A program made the position numbers and the translations under genes. A stretch of DNA of 64,000 bases, taken from NCBI GenBank assembly GCA_000310025.1, contig FN648498.1:881685-945684 (forward strand), written 5' to 3'. The notes below the pieces were generated by a model. The model saw only the letters and a list, made by a program, of their open reading frames with translations. It was not told the origin of the DNA and ran no database searches. Below, one piece after another: positions 21,028-34,003 of the stretch. This DNA comes from Ectocarpus siliculosus. Taxonomy: Eukaryota > Sar > Phaeophyceae > Ectocarpales > Ectocarpaceae. Within the stretch, counting starts at the first letter, position 1. Every line of letters starts with the position of its first letter.

Positions 21028-22400
21028 GGGATGGGTGGAACTTTTATTCGCATAGCCCACCCCTTGTCCGACCCTGTCTCGAATGCCGATTTCGAGCTAC
21101 AGTGTAAATCTCGTGGCGCCCGAAGTATGGCTCGGTAGGCAATCGCAGACCATTACCCCTCCCCGAGTTTCAGCAGCTTGCCCCTCCTGTGGGCGACACG
21201 ACTCGGCCTTGACTGTTCCTTGTCTGTTTCGCCGTGGGAACGGCCGGTTTAACAGCGAAAGAGGGTCCTGCGTGTGCTGCGCGCCACAACCTTTCTTTTT
21301 TTCGTTTGTGATTTTCTTCCTTAGTCTATAGTGACCCTTGTACACATGTAGTGGCTGCTGTTATGCTCGGAAGATGCTGCAAAGGTCATAAGGTTATCGT
21401 CTCTGTCGCTTGGGCTGCACGTCGTGCTCGCGTAGGAGATGCGCATTCCTCATTTTTTCTCTGTGCCGATATCCATGAAGAAAAGCAACGGCAGCACGGT
21501 TGAAGATACAGACAACAGACGGTCCGCCATAGTTTTTTGTTTTCTTCCCTTACATGCATGGATGGGTGGTAAAGCATGGTAAGCGTGTTGCTGCCTTACC
21601 TTTAGTGTGCTGCGTAGTTGTAATTTGAGCGATAAGGGGTAGATGGCAGGACAATCTTATTTGCGTAGTGAGGTTTGACAACTGGTCGTTCGTTTAACGG
21701 TGCGCGTCTATCGCGACGGCAAGCGTATTGAGAAAATAGTTCGTCCGCGGTGCTTCTCGTCATCATTTTCTATTTCGTTGTCACTTCATACTTCATACCA
21801 CAAGTGATGAAAGAGAGTCTCCACAGTTAGTTCGGAAACGGCAACTATATTTGGTTTGTTGCGTTTGTTGTTGCTGAGCGCACATCGGATGTCGCCGTTC
21901 GTTACAGCCTGCGGTGGGCCACAGGGACGAGAGTGAGTGTCTTCGGTTAGGGTTAGGGTTAGGGTTAGGGTCTCGAGAGTTAATTAATGCCTTCTCTACG
22001 CTTTCTTCTGTTGGTCTACGTAGTAGTAGCACCTGTCTCTCTCTCGCCTATTATCGCCGTTGGGGTCCCAACAACATCGAACGTCAACCGCAATCGTTTT
22101 GCTTCTTGCTGGGTAAGAGGTTACCCGTGTACCCGGCTGCTGTATGTGAGGCGATGGGCGCTGCCTCTTTACTTGAAGCAACGGGGGCATGGCCCCTATA
22201 CTGTTTGCTGCATGCTGTGCTATGTGACAGCTTCCAGCGGTTCAGAGCGGCGACGGTGGTTTTCGTATGCTCTCTTTTGCCACCTCCCTGAAGCCTGTCG
22301 CGTCTGGCTCACTTGTCTTTGTCGTCCCTTCTTTTTTTTCTTATTTTTCTTAACATAGTCTATATTTTATTTTTCAGCTTGCTTTTTGGGGTCCGCCGGT
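21028..22400. repeat. ~1.3-kb dispersed repeat, copy 1 (with telomere-repeat patch)
   Basis: Collinear with 22735-24020. Shared landmarks: CCCCGAGTTT..AGCAGCTT, CTTGTCTGTTTCGCC, AGCGAAAGAGGGTCCTGCGT, ATTTGAGCGATAAG, TGCGGTGGGCCA.AGGGACGA, GGTCCCAACAACATCGAACG and CCTGAAGCCTGTCGCGTCTGG. Its left part also matches 60178-60420. There is no long coding frame, so the repeat is either non-coding or long decayed. Confidence 0.82.
21945..21970 (+). repeat. Interstitial telomeric tract, (TTAGGG)4
   Basis: GGTTAGGG followed by further TTAGGG units, four in all, ending at the G of 21970. The equivalent place in the sister repeat copy (about 23590) has no telomeric sequence; its flanks GAGTGTCTT and CTCGAGAG are adjacent there. 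Confidence 0.9.
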
Positions 22401-22433
22401 CATCCGCTCACCACCCATTAATTCAGTTTTAAA

Positions 22434-22455
22434 TGTTGTTGTTGTTGTTGTTGTC
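22434..22455 (+). repeat. (TTG)n microsatellite
   Basis: About seven TTG units in a T-rich stretch just past the end of repeat copy 1. Confidence 0.85.
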
Positions 22456-22734
22456 TTCGCATTCAAAACCGTTCCGATCTCTCTCTACCCAGTACCTTCA
22501 TATGTCCGTACTGATCCAACACTTGACGCGGTCGATTCCCGTGGTCACAGGCTAACTTACCCTAAAGAGGTACGCTAAAACAAACTGGCCCCGAAAGGTC
22601 CGCAAGTCAATAAAAATCAACGACAGATATTCTTTGGAACGGGGTGTTTACTTGCCATATCTATGACTGGGCCCTGCAAGTTTCACAATTAATTTTGAAG
22701 CTTTTCTGAAACAGCAGTGTCATCGTTCGATATC

Positions 22735-24020
22735 CGTTCGGTGAGGAATCAATCGCAAATCATGACCCGTCCCCGAGTTTGAGCAGCTTCCGCCTGCTGT
22801 GGCCGGCAAGAGTCGGCCTTCACTGCTGTACCTTGTCTGTTTCGCCATGGGAATGGCCGGTTGATGAACAGCGAAAGAGGGTCCTGCGTGCTGCGCGCCA
22901 CCACCTTTTTTTTTTTTGCGTTTGTTATTGTGATTTTCTTCCTGAGTGACCGTTGTACACAACATGCGGCTGCTGCTGTACACATACTTGCGGTTGCTGC
23001 AGTATATGCTCGGAATGTGCTGAAAAGAAAGGTCGTAAGGTTATCGTCTCTGTTGTTTTGGGCTGCACGCGATGCTCGCGTAGGCGATGCGCGTCTCCCA
23101 CTTTTTTCCAGTGTCGTTGTCGGCAGCACGGTTAGTTGAAGAGACAAACAACAACAGACGGTCCGCCTTTTTTTGTTTTGCTGCATGCATGGGTGGTATG
23201 CATCGGCACGCGTGTTGCTTCCTTGCCTTGAGCCTGCTGCGTAGTCGTAATTTGAGCGATAAGTACGGTAGATGGCAGCACGATCTTATTTACTACGTAG
23301 TGAGGTATGATAACCAACAGCTCGTTCGTGCAGCGTTGCGCATCTATGGCGGACGGCAAGCGTATTGCGATAATAGTTCGTCCGTGGTGCTATGTAGTCG
23401 TGCTCTTTTTAGTTCTCACTTCCTACAACAAGATAGTCCACAGCTCGTACACGGCGATTGACTATATTTGTTTGTTGTTGTGCTTGTTTGCTGTTGCTGA
23501 GCCGACAAAGGGTTATATCGCCGTTCGATACACAACGTGACATCATGTCTGACAGCCTGCGGTGGGCCAGAGGGACGAGAGTGAGTGTCTTCTCGAGAGA
23601 GTCAATGCCTTCTCTTCTCGAGAGAGTCAATGCCTTGTCTTCTCTCCGCTCTCTTCTTTTTGTCTACCTCTCTTTCTCTCTCTCTCGCCTTTCGCCGGTA
23701 GGGTCCCAACAACATCGAACGTCAACCAACCGCAGTCGTTTCGCTTTTTGCTGAGTAAGAGGCTACCCGTGCATCCGGCTGCTGCATGTGAAGCGATGGG
23801 CGTTCTGCCAAGCAATGGACTTGGACCCTTCCTAATATTTGCTGCATATGTAGTGCTATGTGAGAGTTTCCAGCGGTCCGGAGCGAGCGGCGACGGTGCT
23901 TTTCTTCTATGCGCTCTTTTGCCTCCTCCCTGAAGCCTGTCGCGTCTGGCTCGTTTGTTCTCGCTTCTTTCTTTCTTTTGTTTTTCATGCTTTGTTTTTT
24001 GGGGTCCCCCGGTTCCTGTG
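22735..24020. repeat. ~1.3-kb dispersed repeat, copy 2
   Basis: Same landmark order and orientation as 21028-22400, offset by about 1.6 kb, with many substitutions and small indels. It lacks the TTAGGG tract and instead has a 25-bp tandem duplication at 23592-23641. Confidence 0.82.
23592..23641 (+). repeat. 25-bp tandem duplication
   Basis: CTCGAGAGAGTCAATGCCTT begins at 23592 and again at 23617. This lies at the site where copy 1 carries the telomeric patch. Confidence 0.9.
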
Positions 24021-24177
24021 TGCTCATCGGGCGTCTTCTTGGTGTCTACCTTGATTGTTACCCGCTGCAAAAATCGAAAGCTTCAGACAGGCAACGCGAC
24101 GATACTCGTCGAGTTGTCATCGGGTCAAATAATTAACTGCCAAGTTCTTAACGTACGCGAGGTTCCTCACAACAAAC

Positions 24178-25016
24178 AAGCGCTGTAAGGGGAATGACGT
24201 TTCGCAAACAAACGCACAACCTGACCGGAGGGTGAGGGATTTCCACACAAACAGCTCTGTTCGGGGGTGTAAAACAAAAATTCAGCGAAAAGATCGTCAG
24301 AACAAATATCGTTTGGGCCGCACATCGAAAATCAAACTAAAAAGACTTTTACAGGTTTTTGGCGTAGGAGAACGCCCAGTGACCTAGCTTGATTCTCGTT
24401 CAATCCCTTTATTGATTGGGCATGCACACGCGGAGAACGGCGGTGACACGTCAACGTACCCAGAAGATTCGGCGGTTTGGTCAAAACTCGAGCTAACATG
24501 CATTCAGGTACACATACACATGCGATTCACAAGAGGGCACCTCTCGAATTGTTTCTGGTTGTCTGTTGCTGTTAAGGCATGCGACGCCGCTCATACATCA
24601 AGTCGGTAGGCTCTGGTGCTTTCGAGCAGTGTGGCTGCTTGGCGTGCTGTAGCTATCGGCAACTGAAGCGCAGCGCGCTATCTGCGCTGTGTCACCAAAA
24701 CCTCTGCGGGAAGTTTGTGTGCTCAATCGGAAAACTTCAAGCGCCGCGATCTCGCGCTACAAGGCCTCAACTGATGTGCGACAGAAAAAATCGACGGGGT
24801 TGCTCAAGCTGGTATGATTTCTACAAAAATCTTTGGACGTTTGTATCTCCTAGGGCTAAGCGGGAGAGAGGTCAGTATGGAGTATACAGCAGTCGGTGGG
24901 GGTACAAATCAGCAGGTTTGCCAGACATTCTTGTCGACAAACAACAACAAAAAAATGGTTGGAGAAAAAAAACTCCATCACCAGCCATCACGGAGTCCGG
25001 GGGACACAGGGGACGG
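24178..25016. mobile_element. Interspersed repeat, copy B
   Basis: Shorter homologue of 16019-17481. It shares both ends but lacks the ~600-bp central part of copy A. It sits directly after the ~1.3-kb repeat copies. No coding frame. Confidence 0.6.
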
Positions 25017-25019
25017 AAC

Positions 25020-25880
25020 TGTTAAGTTTCGCGCGTGACCTGTACCTTTATTCCATGCACCCTTGGTGTGAGCAGTTTATGCTCACCGTAAGTGATGAGA
25101 GGTCTATCTACAGAACATCCTTCTGAGCAAGATCAAATGTACTTGAAAGTCTCGTCAGAATGAAACACGTGGGGGCGGCTCGAATACTCCGTCCCCACCC
25201 TCAGGTTTAGCGCGCCGGTTGTAACGCATTGGATTTCTTGATGAACTCACATGCCGTGTGATGGGCACGTAGTCCATGTCTCCGCGACAGTGCACACATA
25301 TGCAAGCTCTCACCTCTCCGCACCTCCGCACTGGTGCGTCAAGCGTCAAGTCGTCTGGAATAATCGAAAAATCACTGATTGGCCGAGATGAACATTCCAG
25401 CCAGCACCAAGAAATGAAAGAAGGCGTGTGGCATGCACCTCCCCCCTCAGCTCCCCCTCCCCTTCACCTTCCCCGAGGCCAACGCAAGAGGGAACTCTGC
25501 CAGAGCAACTCACATGGAGAACATAGCTGCCACTAATATGGAGCATTTGGCTCACGTTTGATTGGTGTGGCATTCGTGGTTCCACGAGCGCATTGACAAC
25601 CCACAGACCCAACCAAGCCTCGTAGACTACGCATGGGGCAGCGTGGTACGGCAGTACAGCAGTAAGTCTCTGGCAGGTTGAGGACGAGCAGTCGGGGTCC
25701 TCCCACTGCCATGCTTTACTCTTCCACTCTGCTGGTGAGTAGCAGTCGTGTACAGATGTCCGGAAGTGTCATGCAGCAATTGTGTTTGGAGCTCGTTTGT
25801 CTTACTCCGCAAGAGTGGCTCGTGATTGCATTATTGTCCAGAGGCAAGAAGGACCCACTACTGTTAGTCTAGGGGTGCTA
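25020..25880. other. No feature recognised
   Basis: About 860 bases without a repeat copy or protein-like ORF. Several ORFs of 60-90 codons overlap on both strands and look like chance. Confidence 0.4.
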
Positions 25881-25883
25881 AGG

Positions 25884-27125
25884 CCATTCCTTGCGGTGTC
25901 TTCTTTTTTAGATCTTTTTTCTCCCCGAAGGGACGACCCAAAAAGGGATCTACAAAAAAGATGACCCCCTTCTTATGGTGCTGGTCGACCTTTTTCTCTT
26001 CCGAGTCATCGACAGAAAAAAAGAGACCCTGCAACGGCCGTTGTCATATACTTCTACATAACCCTTCCACCGCTTTGGTTTTTCGGCGATATATCCGCAC
26101 AGAGTGAAGCAGCAGCAACTGTAAAGCTATCCCTCGCGAACTGTGGGTATGGTCCATCTTGTGTGGCGGCTGATAGAGACCACGGGGCGATAGGAGGCAC
26201 GGAAACTGAGGTGGCCAGAGTCAACAGCACGCTGAAAAAATGCCCACCGCTCCAGCCAACTCCAGCAACCAGTTTTTTTTTCTCTTTTGCCCGTGTCGCA
26301 ACTTTGGTTTACCGGTACTCCCTCGCCACCCACTAAAGCAACAGCGATGACAAAGGTATGCGCCACAAGCTGTGTGAATGATCCGTCTTGTGTGGTGGCT
26401 GATACAGACCAGGAGGCTTTAGGGCGCTCAGAGATTGTGAGCGCGAGAGTAGCGGACAAGCGGGAAAAATGACCCGCCGCATCTTCAAGCAGCTATTTTT
26501 GCTTCTGTGCCCGTGTCGCAACTTTGGTTTAGCGGTACTTCCTCGCCACCCATCCAACCAACAGCGATGAGAAAGGTATGCGTCACGAGCTGTGGGTATG
26601 GTTCGTCTTGTGTGATGGCTAATACAGACCAGGAGGCGGTAGGGCGCTCAGAAGTTGGGTTCGCAAAGTTGACAGTACACGAAAAATGACCCACCGCTGC
26701 TGCGTCCAGGCTCTCTCGGCTTGTTTGCCATTTTATGGCCGCACACATCGGGTCGTCCACGTGGTCCAGCCGAATGAGAAAACAACGGCTACCGCCGGTG
26801 CTACCGACCCTGTACCAGCCACATGGCACACCTGTGACCACCGTTAGGGTTTGCGGGGATCAACCGTGGAGAGATTCAAGTTTGTAGGCAGGAGTCATGC
26901 GGTTGTGGCCAAAAAAAGATCACAGAAGACAGCCCCGACTTATCCAAAACTGCCCCAGAAAAAGACAGGATGGGCTGCCCGAAACGGGTTGTCTTTTTTT
27001 GTTGTCCTTTTTTCCCTGAAAAAAAAAACTGTAAGACGGGGTTCTGTGGCCAGTTGGCTTTTTTTGAGAAGGAAAAAAGAAAAAGACAGCCCCAAAAAAG
27101 AACCGCAAGAAATGGAGGCCATTTG
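25884..27125. repeat. ~1.23-kb tandem duplication, copy 1
   Basis: Collinear with 27131-28345. Landmarks: TCTTTTTT..CCC.AA.G.GACGACCC, AGAGACCCTGCAACGGCC, three ~215-bp internal units, then TTTGCGGGGATCAACCGT, AGCCCCGACTTATCCAAAAC and CCAGAAAAAGACAGGATGGG. The internal units begin near 26096, 26287 and 26507; each contains GTGTCGCAACTTTGGTTTA and ATGACAAAGGTAT (or variants). Short plus-strand frames such as M-T-K-V-x-A-x-S-C recur, but no unit carries a long ORF. Confidence 0.82.
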
Positions 27126-27130
27126 TTACG

Positions 27131-28345
27131 GTGTCTTTTCTATTTGATCTTTTTTCCCCCAAAAGAGACGACCCAAAAAATGATCTGCAAAAAAGATTAC
27201 CCATTTCTTGCGGTGCTGGTCCATCCTTTTTTCTATTCCAAGTCATCGACCGAAAAAGAGACCCTGCAACGGCCCTTCGTCACACATACATAACACCTTC
27301 CACCGCTATGTTGTTTCGGTGATATCTCCGCATACAGTGAAGCAACAGCGATGACAAAGGCATCCGCCATGAGCTGTGCGTATGGTCCGTCTTGGGTGGT
27401 GGCTGTTAGAGACCACAGGGCGATTGGAGGCACAGAAACTGAGGTGGCGAGGGTCAACAGCACGCCGGAAAAATACCCACCGCGCCAGCAACCAGTTTTG
27501 ATTTGCTCTTTGGCCTGTGTCGCAACTTTGGTTTATCGATGCTCCCTCGCCACCCACTCCAGCACCAGCGATGACAAAGGTATCCGCCATGAGCTATGTG
27601 TATGGTCCGCCTTGTGTGGTGGTTGATACAGACCAGAAGGCCGAAGGGCGCTCAAAAATCATGAGTGCAAGAGTCGTGAACAAGCGGGAAAAATGATCCG
27701 CCTCGTCTTCAGGCAATTATTTTTGCTCTTTCGCCCGTGTCGCAACTTTGGTTCATCGATGCTCCCTCGCCACTCACTCCAGCAACAGCAATGACAAAGG
27801 TATCCGCCATGAGCTGCGCGTATGGTCCGTCTTGTGTGGTGGATGACACAGATCAGGAGGCTATGGGGCGCCCAAAAGTTGCGTTCGCAAAAGTTGACAG
27901 CACACCAACAAAGACCCCCCGCTGCCGCGTCCAGACTCTCTCGGCTCGTTTGCCGCTTGTTTGCGCCGCACACATCGGGTTGTCCACTTGGTCCAGCCGA
28001 ATGAAAAAACAACGCTACCGCTGATGCTACTGACTCTGCACCGGTCACATGACACAGCTCGTGTGAACACCGTTAGAGTTTGCGGGGATCAACCGTCGAG
28101 AGATTCAAGTTTGTAGGTAGCGTCATGTGGTTGACCAAAAAAATACCACAGAAAAAGACAGCCCCGACTTATCCAAAACTGCCCCAGAAAAAGACAGGAT
28201 GGGCTGTCCAAAACGGGTTGTCTTTTTTTGATGGCCTTTTTTTCCTGAAAAAAGACACCGTAAGAAGGGGTTCTGTGGCCAGTTGTCTTTTTTTGAGAAG
28301 GAAAAAAGAAAAAGACAGCTCCAAAAAAGAACCGTAAGAAATGGC
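27131..28345. repeat. ~1.23-kb tandem duplication, copy 2
   Basis: Second copy with the same order. Internal ~215-bp units start near 27320, 27518 and 27737. The outer arms are rich in TTTTTT/AAAAAA runs, and the segments AAAAAGACAGCCCC and CAGGATGGGCTG are nearly identical between copies. Confidence 0.82.
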
Positions 28346-31300
28346 CTCATCCCTAAAAAAACGTAAAGGAAAATGTTTCCAAATGTGTCCCGGATCTTCC
28401 CACATGGAAAAATGTTCGAGCCAACCAAATCTCGAGAACCGGTCCTTGGGCACCGCGGAAACTACATTATCACAGCTGGCCGGAGGAGAGAGGAGCGCAC
28501 ACAACATACACCTACATTCCATAGATACAAACTGTGGCGAACGAATCCCATAGGCACACGTGACAAGCGCGACGCCAGGAAAGCAGCCAGTTTGCGTGGT
28601 CCTTGGAGGTTGAGACTTGTGTTGTTGCTGCTCTTGCTGCATTGGGTGTCAGATGTGACGAAAATATCCGTTGCATCCATCCAACTGAACGCGTTGTCTT
28701 CCACCATAAATATATGCTGCTGCTGGGAACAGAAGAGACAAAGCTTGCCACTGCTTGCCACCACCGCCCCCCGACAAAGAAGGCCAGGACCTACTGGTAC
28801 ATGACCCTGTGGTTGAACGTCTGCACTCGTAGCTCAAGCAAGCGAGATCGACACAAACAGCGATTGTTTCTGCCGCGAGCCTTTTTGTCGGCTTTTTGGC
28901 ATTTTTCGGCTTTTTTTAACGATGTCTGCTGCACATCATCTTTGCTCCACCACCTCCTGTTTGCTCAACACACTCTGGACGCTAGATAGACCACGAGTTC
29001 GAAAGGGCTTGTGCTTCGTGTGCGCGCAGGGCTGCTAGCTATGTCTCTCTCCCCAGTATTCCACCAGCAGCATCGGCGACGATCGCTGAAAAAAAGGAAC
29101 AACCAGCCAGCTCAGTTTAAGAAAGCGGAACTTTTTCAGCTAGCAGGCACTCGCTTCTCGCTTCCCTTTTTTGAGACACATCACACACGCCAATCTCCCG
29201 TTCAGCAGTGGCGCAAATAGCTGGGGAGCAGCAAATGCACGTCCAGCAGTCACCGCGTGGGGTGGTCGCGGCAGAGGAACCCCTAACCCCCGCATGCCGA
29301 GTGCTGTTGTGTTGCCCTTATCTACAAAAAATTCCGTTATATTCTTTTCGCTCGCTCTTGCCCGTCAGGAGGAACTTTAGCCAGATTTCCGGCGAAGGTG
29401 GCCATTTTTGACGCACCAGTGCTCCATAACGGCGTGCGCGATTGACCTACTTCTTTCTGTGTTGGCGCCTCTGTATCCCAAGGTTGTGCACTGCAAACTC
29501 GCATTTTAGAAACCCGCCTCGCCTCCGATGTCAGCAGGACAAACGTGTCGGAAAGTGCCAAAATCGCAGGCTTTTCGCAGTTATGTCGCCCTGTGTAAAC
29601 GTAAGTCAAGAAAAGACTTTGCAGTACACTTGACAACGCCTGTGGCCAAGTGTATGCCAGATATCAAGATCCGCGGCGTCCCTGGGAGCAAGGACATCTC
29701 GTCCAAAAATGAGCACCGAAAGCGGTCTATTATCAAGTAGTAGGGAAACGGCGTCGTCGGATGGACAAAGTTGATTTTTTTTTTCCGGGAGAAAATTTTC
29801 GAACAGACCGGACACATTTTCACGCGCATACAAGGCCGATTAGCACCCCTAACTGTAGATGGCCCGGTGGCTGACTTACTGTGGCGGGGCAGATCATGAA
29901 ATGCAGCGAGTCTTGGGGCCCAAACCAAGGTACTGGAGGGGTCCACAACGACTACTGTCATGCCCTGACATGTTTCGAATTCCCTACAAAATAAGAGCCA
30001 CGGTATATTTGTTTCAAGCATCAGCGGCCAAGCCGGCAGCGGAAATTTCAGAGGTGGCTACTGTAAAGCAGCAGCCATGGAGTTAGAAAAAAACCCCTGT
30101 CGTGAGGGACAGGCGTGCCCTTGGCTGATTCGGTTATGGTTCGGTTATGGTGCTGAACGCTTAACGCGTACCTTCGTGCTGTATTGCAATTTTGGCCACC
30201 CAGCCTACATGTACGCTCGTTGCTTTTTCTCGCGTAGATCGATAGAATGTGTGTAATGGCTAAGGGAAGGAAATTTATCGCTTGTACCGGTTTGTCCGAG
30301 GAGTTAACAACTTGACAGGAGATGATGGTGCCTCCAATACGCTACCGGTGGTTGCCCCTTAGGCCACCTTTGTGTTCCTGCGTTTCCGATCACCTTGTCC
30401 AAGAGAACACCGAGGGGTGACGACAGCGGCAGCAAGGTTTCAAGTCGTTCTAGGACCGGGATACATTTGGAAATGCAAGGGGGACGGTGTTGGCCCTGGT
30501 GGTGTCACAACCCGTGCTCTATGCTGTCGGCTGGTTGGGCTGGTTGTGTTGTGCTACCGACATGACCTCTTGCGAACCTCCACAACATTCGTAACCATGG
30601 TGACGTGCTTATTCAAATCTTCGTCGTGTTGCACACATGGTCGATGTCCTCTGCCGGTTTGGAAGCCGAGGCGGGTGGTTTTACTGTGGCAGCAAACGTG
30701 ACCCGTACGTGCCACTGCGAACGAAGGGCTCTTCGTCCCGACGTATTGCCGGAAAGCGGGCTTGTCCCCCTCTACACGTACCCACCTACGGATGAAGGGT
30801 AATACGTTCACAAGCTTTGAATATTTCCACCAACCTGCTGCTGCAGAAAAAACACCCTCTTGTTCCCTCGTGCGGATCCCGTTCACGCCTGGTGTGCTCC
30901 TGTTGTTCACCCCGGTGAGCCAGGCATCCCCCAAAATGAAGAGGAGGGACTCTGCACACCATGCGGCACCGACGATAGTGGAGAGGAATGCGAGTCGCAA
31001 CACGACGACGATGTCGTTTCAGAGGTTGGCAGCATCGACCTGGAAAGGAAAGAGGAAGCTGAGGAAGGCGTCCCACTGGTGGGTAGTCTCGCAGTGTTGG
31101 TAGCTGTGCTAAGGTAGAAAGAGTTTGGCGGGTAGCCTCGACGACCCGCGTGCCTGCTCAACGTCTACAGAATATCGCTTGGCAAAAGTGCAGCTGCATC
31201 TGACGTTCATGGTATTGATTGTGTCTGTTGAAGCCTGTTTGACGGAAATGGTTGCTATGTACCACCACCGCAACGGCCTTCGTCATCACAAGGGAGTTGC

Positions 31301-32231
31301 TGACACAGACTCTGCCGAGACTGATTGGAGGCAGCACGCAGACGGGAAAACGCAATGGCATCCCTTGAGCATTTTCGAGACTTGACTTGTACCGTGAAGC
31401 ACAGCTTATTCACCCCCCTCACTGACAGCCTATAGCAGTTTGCCATTTTTGTTTCACCTCCTTGTCACATACTTCCTGGTAGCATACAATACGGTGACCA
31501 TGTTTCGTTGATGACGTTAGAGTATTTGTGCGTGTGTTAATTGCCTCCGGGGTTTACCGCAGCTTCACGTAGTTTGTACTGTAGTTGTGCGTTTCCTGCT
31601 TCAATGTACGTTGGACACACCGCAGTGACTCCGCCGTGTTAGAAGATATCGAATGCAACATGAGTCTCGCTCACCCACGTTTTGTGCGAGAAAGAGAGGT
31701 GTGTGAACGTGTGTGAATAACGTGAACGTGATGATGCACCTATGTACTCATCAACACGTGTTATGCACCCACACGAAAGAGAACTAAAGCAAAGCAACAG
31801 CAGGGGCAGAAGAGGTCCTACAGGTAGATGCGGGACCGACCGACTGATGCGCAAGAGACAGGCGAAACTCACAAGTGATGATGAACGCCGCAACGATCAC
31901 CGCCAAAAGTCGTCCAACGAGTGGTGCGATACGTAAGAAATGCTCAGCCCCGCGTAGATTATCCCAGAACCAGATGCTAAGTGAGAGACGTGAGAATAGC
32001 TAATGGTGGTATAACTCGCTCGCGCTCGGGGTCTTCAGCCCGGAGTTGGGGTTAGGGCTACGCAGCGAAGGGCACGGCCTGTTGGTCCGAATATACAGCG
32101 TAGAAGTTCATTTCCGGAATAGGCTCAAGAGGGTACAGCCAGAAGACAGTCACCGAACTCATGTACCCAACAGCAGCACCCCAGTCTCTTCATAACTCTG
32201 GCATGATGCAGCCACGCTAGGGTTGTTCCAT

Positions 32232-32520
32232 GTACTCAGCTTACATATGCGCCTATTGCGAACGGAATTTCTTCATTCGGTTCAGAGACACCAAAGCATG
32301 ACGAGGTCAAAACTCAAATTTGTGGTTGGGTCCCGCGGGTGGTGGCCTCACCCGCAGTCACGCGTGTGTACGGCGGTAGGTGCACTTACACGAGGTTGGC
32401 ATGATGGAACCAAACCTTGTTTTTTTTTCTACTAAGCTCACATGCCCACCTATTGCAAAAGGAATTACTTCATGTGGGTAAGAGACACCTAAGTATGACG
32501 GAGTCAAACCTCAAAATGCC
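32232..32520 (+). repeat. ~90-bp segment duplicated 200 bp apart
   Basis: 32232-32320 and 32432-32520 align: both hold a (C/T)TATTGC.AA.GGAATT core, then AGAGACACC.AAG.ATGA and GTCAAA.CTCAAA. They are diverged by scattered substitutions. Confidence 0.7.
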
Positions 32521-32589
32521 ACGGATCTTACGCGTGTATTGGCAATCATCCGCAGGCACGTGCGCGGCCGGGTGTAATGCACATCGAAA

Positions 32590-32643
32590 GCAGGAACGGA
32601 AGGTGTAGCAGGAACGGTGGACGAAGCAGGAACGATGGATGTA
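32590..32643 (+). repeat. 18-bp minisatellite x3
   Basis: Three units beginning GCAGGAACG at 32590, 32608 and 32626, followed by a partial GCAGCAGG. Confidence 0.88.
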
Positions 32644-33495
32644 GCAGCAGGGAGCCGAGCCTCGGGTTCCGACGCTCGAAGCAGTTCGAAACAGCTTGTT
32701 TGTGGTGGAGGAGGAGGAGACCTTGGAGAATAAATAGTGTTATGGAGGAACAAAGAAATAAGAAGTGAAGGGAGCAAGACCGTTGCTCGTAGCTTCGGGT
32801 ACTCACAGTTATTGTTTGATCTCTTGTTTTTGCCTTCTTACACCAGGTCCGCTCAGCGCTCACTCGGTGAGTCAGGGAGCGGGGCTGGGATTTTGATCCT
32901 CCTTCAAGCTACTTCAATACCCATATCCAACGAAAATTCAAAATATCCATGAAGCGCTCATGTTACGTCCATACAGGGCTCATATACTAGTTGCTCCACT
33001 ACATTAGCCCGGCCTGGGAAGTCGTAGATGCAGATACTTTATCTTCAATTCAACTCAACCTCAGATAAAGGTCGGAGATGCGACTTTCCATACCGAACAC
33101 AAACAAAGCAAGTGTCGGAGAAAAATGGTTCATCCACAAGACAAGTACTCCAAACCATCCCCACACCACGCAGTGATAACTACTGAGAACCACATCGCCG
33201 ATGACGGAACCAGCGGGAATCAAAACGGGGTTCGGTCGTGGTGAAAACGCGAAGGTCGGGGTGACTATTGCAACAATAAAAGAAGCTCACACCACCCAAA
33301 CACGCGCTAGCGTACCACGACGTGCCATGTAGAACAAAAACGCGGAAAATATAACGGCCCGTAGGCGGCCCTATATCAAAGCACAGATTCGGATGGGGCG
33401 ACAGCCAGCTGCGCCACGGCGCCTGGCGTCCGCGACGTAACGCGATTATTCGTGGAAGGGTTGGTCAAACCACGAGTACGGTGGTTTTGCAAGCA

Positions 33496-33915
33496 TCAAG
33501 AACCGCAAGGAGCATCCAAAACCGTGGAGTAGCTATCCGACGAAAGAAAAAGCAGTCGAGGGCCCGGCGTGTCTAAGAATCGAACAATGTACCGACCGGT
33601 TGTGAAAGGACTAATCTGCCCAAGCCACTTAAGCCCATCCAAAGCTTTATACCAAATGTGGGCCCCAACAGGCAAAAAAAAAACAGAGAAGCGAGACGAC
33701 CAAGTGTTACGGGGAGCAATGAAACGTTCAGCCTGATTCCGAGCAAGTTGTCGGTTGGCCGAAACCATCCGGGCATAACGATAAGCTCGGTTCCCTTGTA
33801 CGCGCTGACTAGCGCTACCAGACCAACAAAGCAAAAATTGTTTCCTGTACTCCCGCACATCAGACTCCCTTTCCCACGATGGCGTTAACAAACCCGTCCA
33901 ATGTGTCAGATACAA
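33496..33915 (-). pseudogene. Integrase C-terminal-like segment of the gypsy element
   Basis: The frame contains RYARMVSANRQLARNQAE followed by PVGAHIWYKALDGLKWLGQI and YIVRFLDTPGPRLLFLS. This resembles the post-core part of gypsy integrase, where a basic helix precedes a small beta-barrel that reads K-W-x-G-P-x..Y-x-V. The upstream integrase core is missing. Confidence 0.5.
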
Positions 33916-34003
33916 AAACGGCTACCAGACTACTCCATCCACGTACAATTTGGTGTCCCGAATTTTTTCATCATCCAGACGACTGGACTCCTCCACAGTA
34001 TCG

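Larger units (their letters stand above)
28346..33480. other. Region without recognised genes
   Basis: About 5.1 kb with only short, overlapping ORFs on both strands. The longest are 30554-31003 minus (149 codons), 29581-30021 minus (146 codons, containing CPVCSKIFSRKKK, at most half of a zinc finger) and 28373-28804 plus. None carries a full domain, a repeat copy or convincing splice context. Small repeats at 32232-32520 and 32590-32643 are listed separately. Confidence 0.4.

Noticed and set aside
32041-32056. TTAGGG-like sequence (GTTGGGGTTAGGGCT) and similar bits at 41337 and 42521
   Set aside because: Only one or two imperfect units, within chance expectation. The tract at 21945-21970 is the only convincing one.
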